Of a stretch of 64,000 bases of DNA, positions 17,472 to 25,855 are shown in pieces. Source of the stretch: Frateuria_A sp035695185. GTDB lineage: Bacteria > Pseudomonadota > Gammaproteobacteria > Xanthomonadales > Rhodanobacteraceae. Under the pieces are notes generated by a model that made no database searches, had not been told where the DNA came from, and saw only the letters and a program-made list of their open reading frames with translations. The position numbers were made by a program, and so were the translations under genes. The DNA is taken from contig NZ_DASSES010000090.1 of assembly GCF_035695185.1 (NCBI RefSeq), forward strand, positions 1 through 64,000. Reading direction: 5' to 3'. The first letter of the stretch is position 1. Each line of letters begins with the position of its first letter.

Positions 17472-19088
17472 ATGTCCGAAGCCAACGTCGTGCACGACGC
17501 CGTCATCCTGGGCGGCGGCCTGGCCGGGCTGTGCCTGGCACTGCAGCTGCGCGGCGAGTTTCCGGACCTGGATGTCGTGGTGCTCGAGCGCCAGCGGCAT
17601 CCGCTGCCCCCGGCGGCGCACAAGGTGGGCGAGTCGACGGTCGACATCGGCGCGCACTACTTCCGCGAAACGCTCGGGCTGCGCGAGTACCTGCACCGCG
17701 AGCAGATCTTCAAGTTCGGCCTGCGCTACTTCTTTTCCGACGGCTGCACGGACATCGGCCAGGCGACCGAACTAGGCCCGAGCGAGGCGTTTCCCGCGCC
17801 CAGCTACCAGCTCGACCGCGGTCTGTTCGAGACCTTCCTGGGCGAGGAGGCCCGGCGCCGCGGCGTGGACCTGCGTACCGGCGTGACGGTGCGCCAGTTC
17901 GATGTCGGCCGGGACGGCGCACCGCACGCGGTGCGCTACACGGATGGCGAGGGCCGGCGGCACCAGCTGCAGGCGCGCTGGCTGCTGGATGCCTCCGGCC
18001 GCGCGGCGTTGCTGCGCCGGCGCTTCGGCCTCACCCGCGACGACGGCCACCACGCCAATGCGGCCTGGTTCCGGCTGGACGCCCGCCTCGGCATCGACGA
18101 CTGGTGCGAGGACGCCGCGTGGCGCAGCCGCTGCCGGCCACCCGAGCGCTGGCGCTCGACCAACCACCTGTGCGGGCCGGGCTACTGGGTGTGGCTGATC
18201 CCGCTGGCTTCGGGCGCGCACTCGGTGGGCATCGTGGCCGACGCGGCGATGCACCCGCTGGAGAGCTATCGCGACTTCGACCGGGCGCTGGCATGGCTGG
18301 CCCGCCACCAGCCGCAGGTCGCCCGCGAGGTGGCGCGCCATCGCGACGCACTGCTCGACTTCCGCTTCCTGCGCGGCTACTCGCACGGCTGCAAGCAGAT
18401 GTTCAGCGCCGATCGCTGGGCGCTCACGGGCGAGGCCGGTGCCTTCCTCGACCCGTTCTATTCCCCCGGCAGTGACTTCATCGCGCTGGCCAACACCTTC
18501 ATCTGCGAGCTGGTCCGGGCCGACCGGGCCGGCCTGCCGCTGGGCCCGCGCGTGCGGCAGAGCGAGCGGCTCTACCAGTCCTTCTATGCCAGCATGCTGG
18601 CGATCTTCCGCGAGCAGTACCCGCTGTTCGGCAACGCCGCGGTGATGGCCTGCAAGATCGTCTGGGACCAGGCGTTCTACTGGGGCGTGCTGTGCCAGCT
18701 GGTGTTCCAGCGCCGGCTGGCCGATACCGCACTGTTCGCCGAACTGGGACCAGCGCTGGCGGAGGCGCAGCAGCTCAACGAACGCGTGCAGGCGCTGTTC
18801 CGCGACTGGCACGCCACGGCGCCCGCCGGAAGGCCCGCGGTGATGCTCGACCAGCGCCGGCTGGACTGGTTCCGTGAACTCAACGAAGGCATGCACGCGC
18901 CGCTGGACGATGCAGGCGTGCGAACACGATTGAAGACCAACCTCGCATTATTGCGCGACGTCGCCGCCGCGATCGCCGCCCTGGCGGCGCGCGATGGCGC
19001 CTCCATCGACGGCCTCCCCCGCTGCCCGGGCGCCGCACCGGCGCTGTTCGACCTGGCGCCGGCCGCGATCCCGGCATCGGCGGCCTAG
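17472..19088 (+). CDS. Flavin-dependent halogenase-like oxidoreductase
   Basis: A 538-residue FAD enzyme. The dinucleotide-binding motif is 'ILGGGLAGL' (residues 12-20). Residues 239-244 read WVWLIP, an exact WxWxIP signature of FADH2-dependent halogenases. Lys81 in 'QIFKFGLRYF' sits where the essential Lys79 of tryptophan halogenases is expected. 'HKVGESTVDIGAHYF' corresponds to the GEST/GEAT block. Homologues accompany xanthomonadin (brominated aryl polyene) genes. It follows the glycosyltransferase by 57 bp. Whether it really halogenates cannot be settled from sequence; a geranylgeranyl-reductase-like hydroxylase is an alternative. Confidence 0.78.
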   Translation: MSEANVVHDAVILGGGLAGLCLALQLRGEFPDLDVVVLERQRHPLPPAAHKVGESTVDIGAHYFRETLGLREYLHREQIFKFGLRYFFSDGCTDIGQATELGPSEAFPAPSYQLDRGLFETFLGEEARRRGVDLRTGVTVRQFDVGRDGAPHAVRYTDGEGRRHQLQARWLLDASGRAALLRRRFGLTRDDGHHANAAWFRLDARLGIDDWCEDAAWRSRCRPPERWRSTNHLCGPGYWVWLIPLASGAHSVGIVADAAMHPLESYRDFDRALAWLARHQPQVAREVARHRDALLDFRFLRGYSHGCKQMFSADRWALTGEAGAFLDPFYSPGSDFIALANTFICELVRADRAGLPLGPRVRQSERLYQSFYASMLAIFREQYPLFGNAAVMACKIVWDQAFYWGVLCQLVFQRRLADTALFAELGPALAEAQQLNERVQALFRDWHATAPAGRPAVMLDQRRLDWFRELNEGMHAPLDDAGVRTRLKTNLALLRDVAAAIAALAARDGASIDGLPRCPGAAPALFDLAPAAIPASAA

Positions 19089-19110
19089 GCCCGCCAACGG
19101 GCCAGGCCCA

Positions 19111-19160
19111 CCCTTGCGCGACCGGGATGAACGCTGTCGCGCAAGGGTGCGCTCCTGCAG
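19111..19160. repeat. REP-like hairpin (variant copy) between convergent genes
   Basis: CCCTTGCGCGAC (19111-19122) and GTCGCGCAAGGG (19136-19147) form a perfect 12-bp stem with a 13-nt loop. The following GTGCGCTCCTGCAG matches the conserved end of the dispersed element at 5497-5556. Lying between convergent genes, it may also act as a bidirectional transcript end. Confidence 0.6.
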
Positions 19161-19214
19161 GGACGGCCCCGGCCGCGACCGCAACACCGCCGGCCGCAGC
19201 CGGAACCGGGACCT

Positions 19215-21539
19215 TCAGTCCTTCGGCACCGTGATCCGGAACTCCTTCGGCGGCGTGTCTCCCGCCAGGTGGGTCACGAAGTAGTCCCAGCGCCGGCGCA
19301 TCGCGTAGGCACCCTTCTCCTGGCCGTAGCCATGGTGCACGTTCGGAACCATCAACAGGTCGAAGTCCTTGTTCGCCTTGATCAGCGCATCGGCGACCAG
19401 CAGCGTGTTGGACGGCGGCACGTTGTCGTCGATCGTGCCGTGCACCAGCATCAGCCTGCCCTTGAGGTTGGCCGCGTGGTTCTGGTTGGCCTGGTCGTCG
19501 TAGTTGGTGGTGCCGTCCTTGCGGGTGACCAGCGGACCCTGGTACTTCTCGGCCCAATCGTCCTCGTAGTTGCGGTTGTCGTGGTTGCCGCTCTCGGACC
19601 AGCCGACCTTGAAGAAATCGGGATAGCGGAACATCGCGTCGGCCGTGGCGTTGCCGCCGCCCGAATGGCCCCAGATGCCGACGCGGCCGAGATCGATCCA
19701 GGGGTAACGTTTGGCCAGTTCCTTGATGGCGATGACCTGGTCGGGCAGCGTGTTGTCGCCCATGTTGCCGTAGTACGCGTCGTGGAACGCCTTGGAGCGC
19801 CACGGCGTGCCCATGCCGTCGATCGCCACCACGATGAAGCCCAGCTCGGCCAGTGCCTGGTTGTCGCCCCGCGCGGCGAGGAAGCTGCGCCCGCGCACCG
19901 AACCGGTCTGCGGACCGGGATAGATGTAATCGACGATCGGATATTTCTTGTGCGGGTCGAAGTGGCTCGGCTTGAACAGCATTCCGTACAGGTCGGTCTT
20001 GCCGTCGCGCGCCTTCACCGTGACCGGTATCGGCGGCACCCAGCCGGCCGCACGCAGGCGGCTGATGTCGGCCCGGGCGACGGTGGCGAGCGTGTGCCCG
20101 TCACCGCTGTCACGCAGTACGGTCACCGGCGGCGCGGTCGGCGTCGAGTATGTGTCGACGAACGCGTGGCCGTCCGGCGAAAGCGTGATCTCGTGGTTGG
20201 CCGCCTCCGGCGTCAGCAGCACCGGCTTCCCGCCATCCAGGCCCACCTTGAAGAACTGCTGGTAGTAGGGGTTCACGCCCGGCACGCGGCCGACGGCACG
20301 AAACCACACGGTACGCGTCTTCGGGTCGACCTTGAGGACTTCGGTGACATTGCCGTTGCCGGCGGTGATCGCATGCTTGAGCTTGCCGGTGTCGAGGTCG
20401 TACAGGTACAGGTTGCCCCAGTTGTTGCGCTCGGAGAACCAGATCGCCTCGTGGCTTGCGGGCAGGTAGAACCAGTTGACCTGGCCATTGCCGCTCTCGT
20501 AGTAGGTCGGCACCTGCTCCTCGAACACCGTGCGCACCGCGCCGGTGTCCGCATCGGCGATGCGGAACCATTCGTGCTTGTGGTAACGCGAGGTGGAGAC
20601 GAAGGCCAGTGTCCTGCCGTCGCCCGCCCACTTGACGTCGTCCCAGCCGCCCGCGGGGCCGCAGCTGACGTCGTCACACAAAGTCGAGCGGTGCTGGTCC
20701 GGCGGCATCCTGAGGCGCACGACCTCTTTCGACGGCACGTCGATGACGACGCGCTCGATCATGGTCACGTCCTTGTCGCCGGCCAGCGGGCCCTTCCAGT
20801 GCAGCAGCTCGTCGTGGCCGACCTGCGTCTTGAGCAGGTACATGTCACCGGTCTTGCGCTGGTCCTGCTGGAAGGTGGCGATCTTCTTCGAGTCGGGCGA
20901 CCACACCAGGATGGCGTTGTCGGTGTGCTTCCAGCCCGCGTTGTCGGTGGCGTAGCCGAAGTTCTCCACGCCGTCGGTGGTCAGCTGCGTTTCCTTGCCG
21001 GTGGCCACATCGCGCAGCCACAGGTTCCAGTCGCGGATGAAGGCCTCGCTCTTCTTGTCCGGCGAGAGCACGCCCGGCTCCTTGCCGACCTTCTTCACCA
21101 CGCATTCGCCCTGTGCCGGCTTGAGGTCGCAGAGGTAGTGCGTGCCTTTCACCTGGACGTCCAGACGGCCATCGGCCGCGACCACGTATTCGCGGATGCC
21201 GAGCTTGTCGGCCTTGAACGGCCTGGCCAGGGCCTTGCCCAGCGCGGCGGCGAGGCGGGGCTGGTCGAACGCGTCGGACGCCTTGCCGGTGGCCGCGTCC
21301 ATCACGCGATAGTGGTCGCCCCTGGCATCGTGATCGACATACCAGAAGTGGCCATCGTCCAGCCAGGTCACGCGCTGGATCGCGTGGTCGACCAGCGGCG
21401 CCGAGTTGGGACCCAGGTAGCGCTCCGCGCGTGCATAGTCGTCCCTGGTCAGCGTGTGGCCCTGCGCCAGTGCGCCGGTGGCCACCAGGGCCAGTGCCAG
21501 CGCGCCGGCCAGGCGCGGGCTGCCGATCATCGATCCCAT
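19215..21539 (-). CDS. Dipeptidyl peptidase IV-like S9 serine peptidase, exported
   Basis: A 774-residue S9B-type peptidase that removes N-terminal dipeptides, probably in the periplasm. ATG 21539 has AGGGGAA upstream and gives a signal peptide (LAGALALALVATGALAQ). An eight-bladed beta-propeller (about residues 40-490) carries 'VWSPDSKKIATFQQDQR' and 'WISERNN'-like turns ('IWFSERNNWGNLYL'). The alpha/beta-hydrolase domain has the nucleophile in GHSGGGNA (about Ser626), the acid in 'HGTIDDNVP' and the His in 'NVHHGYG'. Its C-terminus lies 126 bp from the convergent halogenase-like gene, with a stem-loop between them. Confidence 0.93.
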   Translation of the reverse strand: MGSMIGSPRLAGALALALVATGALAQGHTLTRDDYARAERYLGPNSAPLVDHAIQRVTWLDDGHFWYVDHDARGDHYRVMDAATGKASDAFDQPRLAAALGKALARPFKADKLGIREYVVAADGRLDVQVKGTHYLCDLKPAQGECVVKKVGKEPGVLSPDKKSEAFIRDWNLWLRDVATGKETQLTTDGVENFGYATDNAGWKHTDNAILVWSPDSKKIATFQQDQRKTGDMYLLKTQVGHDELLHWKGPLAGDKDVTMIERVVIDVPSKEVVRLRMPPDQHRSTLCDDVSCGPAGGWDDVKWAGDGRTLAFVSTSRYHKHEWFRIADADTGAVRTVFEEQVPTYYESGNGQVNWFYLPASHEAIWFSERNNWGNLYLYDLDTGKLKHAITAGNGNVTEVLKVDPKTRTVWFRAVGRVPGVNPYYQQFFKVGLDGGKPVLLTPEAANHEITLSPDGHAFVDTYSTPTAPPVTVLRDSGDGHTLATVARADISRLRAAGWVPPIPVTVKARDGKTDLYGMLFKPSHFDPHKKYPIVDYIYPGPQTGSVRGRSFLAARGDNQALAELGFIVVAIDGMGTPWRSKAFHDAYYGNMGDNTLPDQVIAIKELAKRYPWIDLGRVGIWGHSGGGNATADAMFRYPDFFKVGWSESGNHDNRNYEDDWAEKYQGPLVTRKDGTTNYDDQANQNHAANLKGRLMLVHGTIDDNVPPSNTLLVADALIKANKDFDLLMVPNVHHGYGQEKGAYAMRRRWDYFVTHLAGDTPPKEFRITVPKD

Positions 21540-21672
21540 CGTGTTCCCCTTTGAGTACTGCGAGCCGGTCGATCCTACCGTGCCTAAAGTCATGGCACCC
21601 ATGCCATTAGTGGGGGCGTTGACGGCATGGGCGGGCACCGGCACGCTCGCGCCTTCCCGTCCGGAGCGCGCC

Positions 21673-22416
21673 ATGGCCCTTACCGTGATCGGCAACTACG
21701 TCTCGCCCTACGTGCGCAAGGTACTGGTGTGCATGGAGCTGAAGGGGCTGGACTACACGGTCGACCCGATCGCGCCGTTCGTCGGCAACGACGCCTTCGA
21801 GCGCATCAGTCCCCTGCGCCGTATCCCCGTGCTGCTGGAAGGCGAACGGGTCTTCAACGATTCCTCGGTGATCTGCCAGTACCTGGAGGACACCCATCCG
21901 CAGCCGGCGCTGTACCCGACCGATCCGGTCGATCGTGCGCGGGCGCGCTGGCTGGAGGAATACGCCGACACCGCGCTGGCCGACGCGCTGATCTGGCGAT
22001 TCTTCTACCAGAAGGCGATCCGCCGCCACGTGTTCGGCGAGACCCCCGACGAGGGCGTGGTGCAGGAGGCCCTGGCGATGCACATTCCGCGTGCACTGGA
22101 TTATCTGGAAGGCGAGCTCCCGACCCGCGGCTTCCTGTTCCAGGCGTTGTCGATCGCCGACATCGCCATCGCCTGCATGTTCCGCACGGCCAGCTTTGCC
22201 CGCTTCCACATCGATGCCGAGCGCTGGCCTCGCAGCGCCGCGTACGTGGCGCGCGTGCTCGCGCTCGAACCCTTTTGCAGGCTCGCCGCCCTGGAGGACG
22301 CGATGCTGCGCCTGCCGCTGGCCGAACAGCGGGCCGCACTCGCCGCCGCCGGCGCACCGTTGACCGCGCAAAGTCTCGGTACCGCCACACCCCGGCACGG
22401 CCTGCCGCGCGGTTGA
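21673..22416 (+). CDS. Glutathione S-transferase family protein
   Basis: A 247-residue GST-fold protein. The thioredoxin-like N-terminal domain has 'GNYVSPYVRKVLVCMELKG' (the SPY/SPF-type start of the G-site), 'RRIPVLLEGERVFNDSSVICQYLE' in two adjoining blocks, and the cis-Pro in 'IPVL'. The C-terminal helical domain has 'SIADIAIACMF', a GST N-capping-box-like motif. It may conjugate or reduce an electrophile with glutathione. It is divergent from the DPP-IV gene; the next genes form a separate operon. ATG 21673 fits the domain start, while the frame extends uselessly to 21454. Confidence 0.86.
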   Translation: MALTVIGNYVSPYVRKVLVCMELKGLDYTVDPIAPFVGNDAFERISPLRRIPVLLEGERVFNDSSVICQYLEDTHPQPALYPTDPVDRARARWLEEYADTALADALIWRFFYQKAIRRHVFGETPDEGVVQEALAMHIPRALDYLEGELPTRGFLFQALSIADIAIACMFRTASFARFHIDAERWPRSAAYVARVLALEPFCRLAALEDAMLRLPLAEQRAALAAAGAPLTAQSLGTATPRHGLPRG

Positions 22417-22517
22417 TCCCGGGCCGGTACGCCGGCCCCTGCCGCCACGACCGCTCATCGCAGGTTCTTGCGATGGACGGCCGCACGCCGACTTTTCCCT
22501 GACGCCAAGAACGCGCG

Positions 22518-22531
22518 CCGTTTATGAACGG
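22518..22531. promoter_or_regulatory. Small palindrome upstream of the oxidase/PQQ-dehydrogenase operon
   Basis: CCGTT-TATG-AACGG is a perfect 5-bp dyad about 60 bp before the first gene of the operon. It could be an operator half-site pair or a leader hairpin. Promoter hexamers are not obvious here, so this is only a candidate control site. Confidence 0.25.
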
Positions 22532-22589
22532 CCGCTTATGTTGGATGGAGTCCTGCAGGGGGAAACCGGATCGCGGGGAGGCGGTCGGC

Positions 22590-24461
22590 ATGCACGAGGT
22601 GGTGCACTCGCGTCTGGAAAAGCTCTGGGAAACGCCGCACACCCTGTACGGCAAACTGTCGTCGGTCGACCACAAGACCATCGGCAAGCGTTACCTGGTC
22701 ACTGCCATGGCGTTCCTGCTGGTCGGCGGGATCGAAGCGCTGTTCATGCGCCTGCAGCTCAGCCGCGCAAACATGCAGTTGTTCTCGCCGGAGGCGTACA
22801 ACCAGCTGTTCACCATGCACGGGGTGACGCTGATCTTCTGGTACGCCGCGCCGATCCTGTCCGGTTTCGGCAACTACCTGGTGCCGCTGATGCTCGGCTC
22901 GCGCGACATGGCGCTGCCGCGGCTGAACGCCTTCAGCTACTGGACGTTCCTGTTCTCCGGCATCTTCCTCTACGGCGGCATGGTCATCGGCCAGGCGCCG
23001 CACGCCGGCTGGTTCGCCTATGCGCCGTACACCGACAAGCCGTTCTCGCCCGCGCTGGGCATGGACTTCTACGCGCTGGCGCTGATCTTCCTGACCATCT
23101 CGACCACGGTCGGCGCGGTCAACTTCCTGGTCACCATCTTCCGCCTGCGCGCGCCCGGCATGACGCTCAGCCGGATGCCGCTGTTCATGTACTCGACCGG
23201 CACCACCTCGATGCTGTCGGTGCTGGCGCTGCCCTCGCTCACCGCCGCCTGCATCGCGCTGGAGCTGGAGCGCAACTGGGGCTTCCACTTCTTCGACGCC
23301 GCGCGCGGCGGCTCGCCGCTGCTGTGGCAGCACTTCTTCTGGTTCTTCGGCCACCCGTGGGTGTACGTGATCTTCCTGCCGGCGACCGGGATGATCTCGA
23401 TGATCATCCCGGTGATGGCCCGGCGCCCGATCGCCGGCTACAACTACGTGGCGCTGGCCACGGTGATGACCGGCGTGATCGGCATGGGCGTGTGGGTGCA
23501 CCACATGTTCGCCACCGGCATGAGCCAGGTCGCGATGAGCTTCTTCGCTGCGGCGAGCATGACGATCTCGGTGTTCAGCACGATCCAGGTGTTCGCCTGG
23601 CTGGCCACGCTCTGGCACGGCCGGCTGGTGATCACTACCGCCACGCGCTTCGCGGTGGGTTTCATCGCGGTGTTCATCATCGGCGGCCTCAATGGCGTGA
23701 TCACCGGCTTCATTCCGTTCGACTGGCAGCTGACCGACACCTACTTCGTCGTCGCGCACATCCACTACGTGCTGATCGGCACCAACCTGTTCCCGGTGAT
23801 GGCGGCCTTCTACTACTGGCTGCCCAAGATGACCGGCCGGCTGATGAACGAGCGCGCCGGCCAGTGGAGCTTCTGGCTGATGTTCGTCGGCTTCAACCTG
23901 GGCTTCCTGCCGATGCACATCCTCGGCCTGATGGGCATGCCGCGGCGCATCTACACCTACCCGGCCGGGATGGGCTGGAGCGTGGTCAACCTGATCGTGA
24001 CGATCGGTGCGTACCTGCTTGCGTTCGGCCTGCTGGTGAGCATCGTCAACATCCTGGTGAGCATCCGCCGCGGTGCGCCGGCCGGCCCCAACCCGTGGGC
24101 CTCGGACGGGCTGGAGTGGTCGATGCCCTCGCCGCCGCCGGTGTATGCCTTCGAGCGCATCCCCACCGTGGCCAGCCGCCACCCGCTGTGGGACGAGCAC
24201 GACGAATTCGCCGATCCGTACGACGAGCGTCGCCTCGACCACGTGCGCTGCACCGTCGCGACCACCGCGCTGGATGCCGCGCCGGTCGCACTGAGCAAGA
24301 TGCCGGAGGACACCCTGATGCCGTTGCTGCTGGCGCTGCTGCTGACTGGCGTGTTCACCGCCGTCCTGCTCAAGACGCTGGTGATCGCGCTGGTGGTGGT
24401 CGGGCTGTGCCTGCTCACCACCGCCGCCTGGCTGTGGCCCGAAGCGGAGAAGCACGCATGA
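22590..24461 (+). CDS. Alternative aa3-like cytochrome c oxidase subunit I (CoxN-like)
   Basis: A 623-residue heme-copper oxidase subunit I in the inner membrane, reducing O2. ATG 22590 has GGGGAGG about 8 bp upstream. Heme ligands His77 and His392, heme a3 ligand His390, and CuB ligands His255, His304 and His305 are all present, with the cross-linkable Tyr259. Asp106 and Asn113 at the D-channel mouth are kept. Position 257 is Trp (GHPWVY instead of GHPEVY) and position 333 is Gln (STIQVF instead of the usual Lys), so the D-channel Glu and K-channel Lys are both missing. Two additional C-terminal membrane helices (about 565-615) extend the 12-helix core. It overlaps the subunit III gene by 4 bp. 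Confidence 0.93.
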   Translation: MHEVVHSRLEKLWETPHTLYGKLSSVDHKTIGKRYLVTAMAFLLVGGIEALFMRLQLSRANMQLFSPEAYNQLFTMHGVTLIFWYAAPILSGFGNYLVPLMLGSRDMALPRLNAFSYWTFLFSGIFLYGGMVIGQAPHAGWFAYAPYTDKPFSPALGMDFYALALIFLTISTTVGAVNFLVTIFRLRAPGMTLSRMPLFMYSTGTTSMLSVLALPSLTAACIALELERNWGFHFFDAARGGSPLLWQHFFWFFGHPWVYVIFLPATGMISMIIPVMARRPIAGYNYVALATVMTGVIGMGVWVHHMFATGMSQVAMSFFAAASMTISVFSTIQVFAWLATLWHGRLVITTATRFAVGFIAVFIIGGLNGVITGFIPFDWQLTDTYFVVAHIHYVLIGTNLFPVMAAFYYWLPKMTGRLMNERAGQWSFWLMFVGFNLGFLPMHILGLMGMPRRIYTYPAGMGWSVVNLIVTIGAYLLAFGLLVSIVNILVSIRRGAPAGPNPWASDGLEWSMPSPPPVYAFERIPTVASRHPLWDEHDEFADPYDERRLDHVRCTVATTALDAAPVALSKMPEDTLMPLLLALLLTGVFTAVLLKTLVIALVVVGLCLLTTAAWLWPEAEKHA

Positions 24462-25099
24462 GCGAGCTGGTGGTCCAGGCCGGCGAGGAGCCGCAGTCGC
24501 TGCCGGTCGAGTACGTCCGGGTCGCCGGGCTGCCGTGGGACCAGAAGCGCGGCACCCGCGCGATGTTCCTGTTCATCCTCACCGAAGCGATGCTCTTCGT
24601 GGCGATGTTCTTCGGCTACTTCTACCTTGGCGCGGGACAGCCGCACTGGCCGATGGACGATCCGCCGAAGCTGCCCAAGGCGCTGTGGATGCTGGCCACG
24701 CTGCTGGCCAGCTCCGGCGTGCTCTACACCGGCGAGCAGTTGGGCAAGCGCGGGCACGCGTTCGCCGCGCGCGTGCTGGTGGCGCTCACGCTGTGCCTTG
24801 GCGCGCTGTTCATCACCATCCAGGTGTTCGAGTACCGCGACCACCTCAGGACCCTCAAGCCGTGGGACGACGCCTATGCGTCGGTGTTCTACACGATCAC
24901 CTCGATCCACGCGGTGCACGTGATGACCGGCATGGCCTTCCTGCTGTTCACGCTGTTCCTGCCGCGCCCGGAGCACACCGACCGGCCGCCCTACAAGGCG
25001 CTGCACAACGCCGGCATGTACTGGCACTTCGTCGACCTGGTGTGGGTGTTCATCGTCGCGCTGCTGTACGTGCTGCCGCACCTGGAGCTGGCCAGATGA
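24458..25099 (+). CDS. Cytochrome c oxidase subunit III (CoxO-like)
   Basis: A 213-residue COX III family protein with about five membrane helices. Conserved signs are 'FILTEAMLFVAMFFGYFY' with its buried Glu, 'ITIQVFEYRDHL', 'SIHAVHVMTGM' and the final 'YWHFVDLVWVFIVALLYVLPH'. It should pack against subunit I. It is shorter than mitochondrial-type COX III, lacking the first two helices, like the forms encoded with quinol- or caa3-type oxidases. It overlaps both neighbours by 4 bp. Confidence 0.92.
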   Translation: MSELVVQAGEEPQSLPVEYVRVAGLPWDQKRGTRAMFLFILTEAMLFVAMFFGYFYLGAGQPHWPMDDPPKLPKALWMLATLLASSGVLYTGEQLGKRGHAFAARVLVALTLCLGALFITIQVFEYRDHLRTLKPWDDAYASVFYTITSIHAVHVMTGMAFLLFTLFLPRPEHTDRPPYKALHNAGMYWHFVDLVWVFIVALLYVLPHLELAR

Positions 25100-25485
25100 G
25101 CCGCGTGCTGCCCGGACAACCGTCGCGCGCCCTGCTCTGGTTCGGCGTGCTCGGCGCGCCTGCCGCCTGGGCGCTGCAGGAGATGCTCGGCTGGTACTTC
25201 GCCAGCGCCCCGTGCAGCACCTACATCGCCAACCGGCACTTCCACGGCCAGCCGACCGGGTGGCTGGTGGCGATCCACCTCGTGCTGATCCTGGTCACCG
25301 TCATCGCCTTCCTCGCCAGCCTCGCCTGCTGGCGTCGCGCGCGCGTGCTCGACCCGGTGCTGGCGGTGCTGGTCGACCGCTACCTGGGGATGATCGGCAT
25401 GGTCGTCGCGCTGATCGTCATCGCCGCGCTCATCTGGGGTGGGCTGGGCACGGTGATGCTGACCCCTTGCGAGAACATGCGATGA
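25096..25485 (+). CDS. Small three-helix membrane protein of the oxidase operon (CoxP-like)
   Basis: A 129-residue protein with three hydrophobic helices: 'LLWFGVLGAPAAWALQEMLGWYF' (in two blocks), 'LVAIHLVLILVTVIAFLASLACW' and 'LGMIGMVVALIVIAALIWGGL'. It sits between subunit III and a cytochrome c gene with 4-bp overlaps on both sides, so it is probably a structural or assembly subunit of this oxidase. The name CoxP-like rests on position and size (coxMNOP-type operons). No catalytic motif is visible. Confidence 0.7.
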   Translation: MSRVLPGQPSRALLWFGVLGAPAAWALQEMLGWYFASAPCSTYIANRHFHGQPTGWLVAIHLVLILVTVIAFLASLACWRRARVLDPVLAVLVDRYLGMIGMVVALIVIAALIWGGLGTVMLTPCENMR

Positions 25486-25853
25486 AGCGCGCGCTGCTCG
25501 CCCTGCTGCTGCTGCCGCTCCTGAGCGCCTGCGAGGGTGGGCGCGATACCGGCACGCCGACGCTCGGCCTCCAGGGCAACCCCGCGCGCGGGCAGCGCCT
25601 GATCCGCCAGTACAACTGCGGCAGCTGCCACACCATTCCCGGCGTCTACGGCGCCCACGGCGAGGTGGCGCCGCCGCTGTACTGGTTCTCGCGCCGCAGC
25701 TTCATCGCCGGGGAACTGCCCAACACGCCGGCCAACCTGCAGCGCTGGCTGCTCGACCCGCCTGCGGTGGAGCCGGGCACGGCAATGCCCAGGCTCGGCC
25801 TGAAACCCGACGAGGCGCGCGACATCGCCGCCTACCTATCCACGCTGAGGTGA
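25482..25853 (+). CDS. Monoheme cytochrome c lipoprotein
   Basis: A 123-residue c-type cytochrome. The N-terminus MKRALLALLLLPLLSAC is a lipoprotein signal with lipobox LLSAC, so the mature protein is lipid-anchored on the periplasmic side. The heme site is CGSCH ('YNCGSCHTIPGVYG') and the distal Met is likely in 'GTAMPRLGL'. It probably carries electrons from the adjacent PQQ dehydrogenase to the oxidase. It overlaps the preceding gene by 4 bp and is 2 bp from the dehydrogenase gene. Confidence 0.88.
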   Translation: MKRALLALLLLPLLSACEGGRDTGTPTLGLQGNPARGQRLIRQYNCGSCHTIPGVYGAHGEVAPPLYWFSRRSFIAGELPNTPANLQRWLLDPPAVEPGTAMPRLGLKPDEARDIAAYLSTLR

Positions 25854-25855
25854 AG

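Noticed and set aside
22536..24455. A 639-codon reverse frame rich in His, Gln and Asp
   Set aside because: It is exactly antisense to oxidase subunit I and mirrors its codons; no start or homology support.
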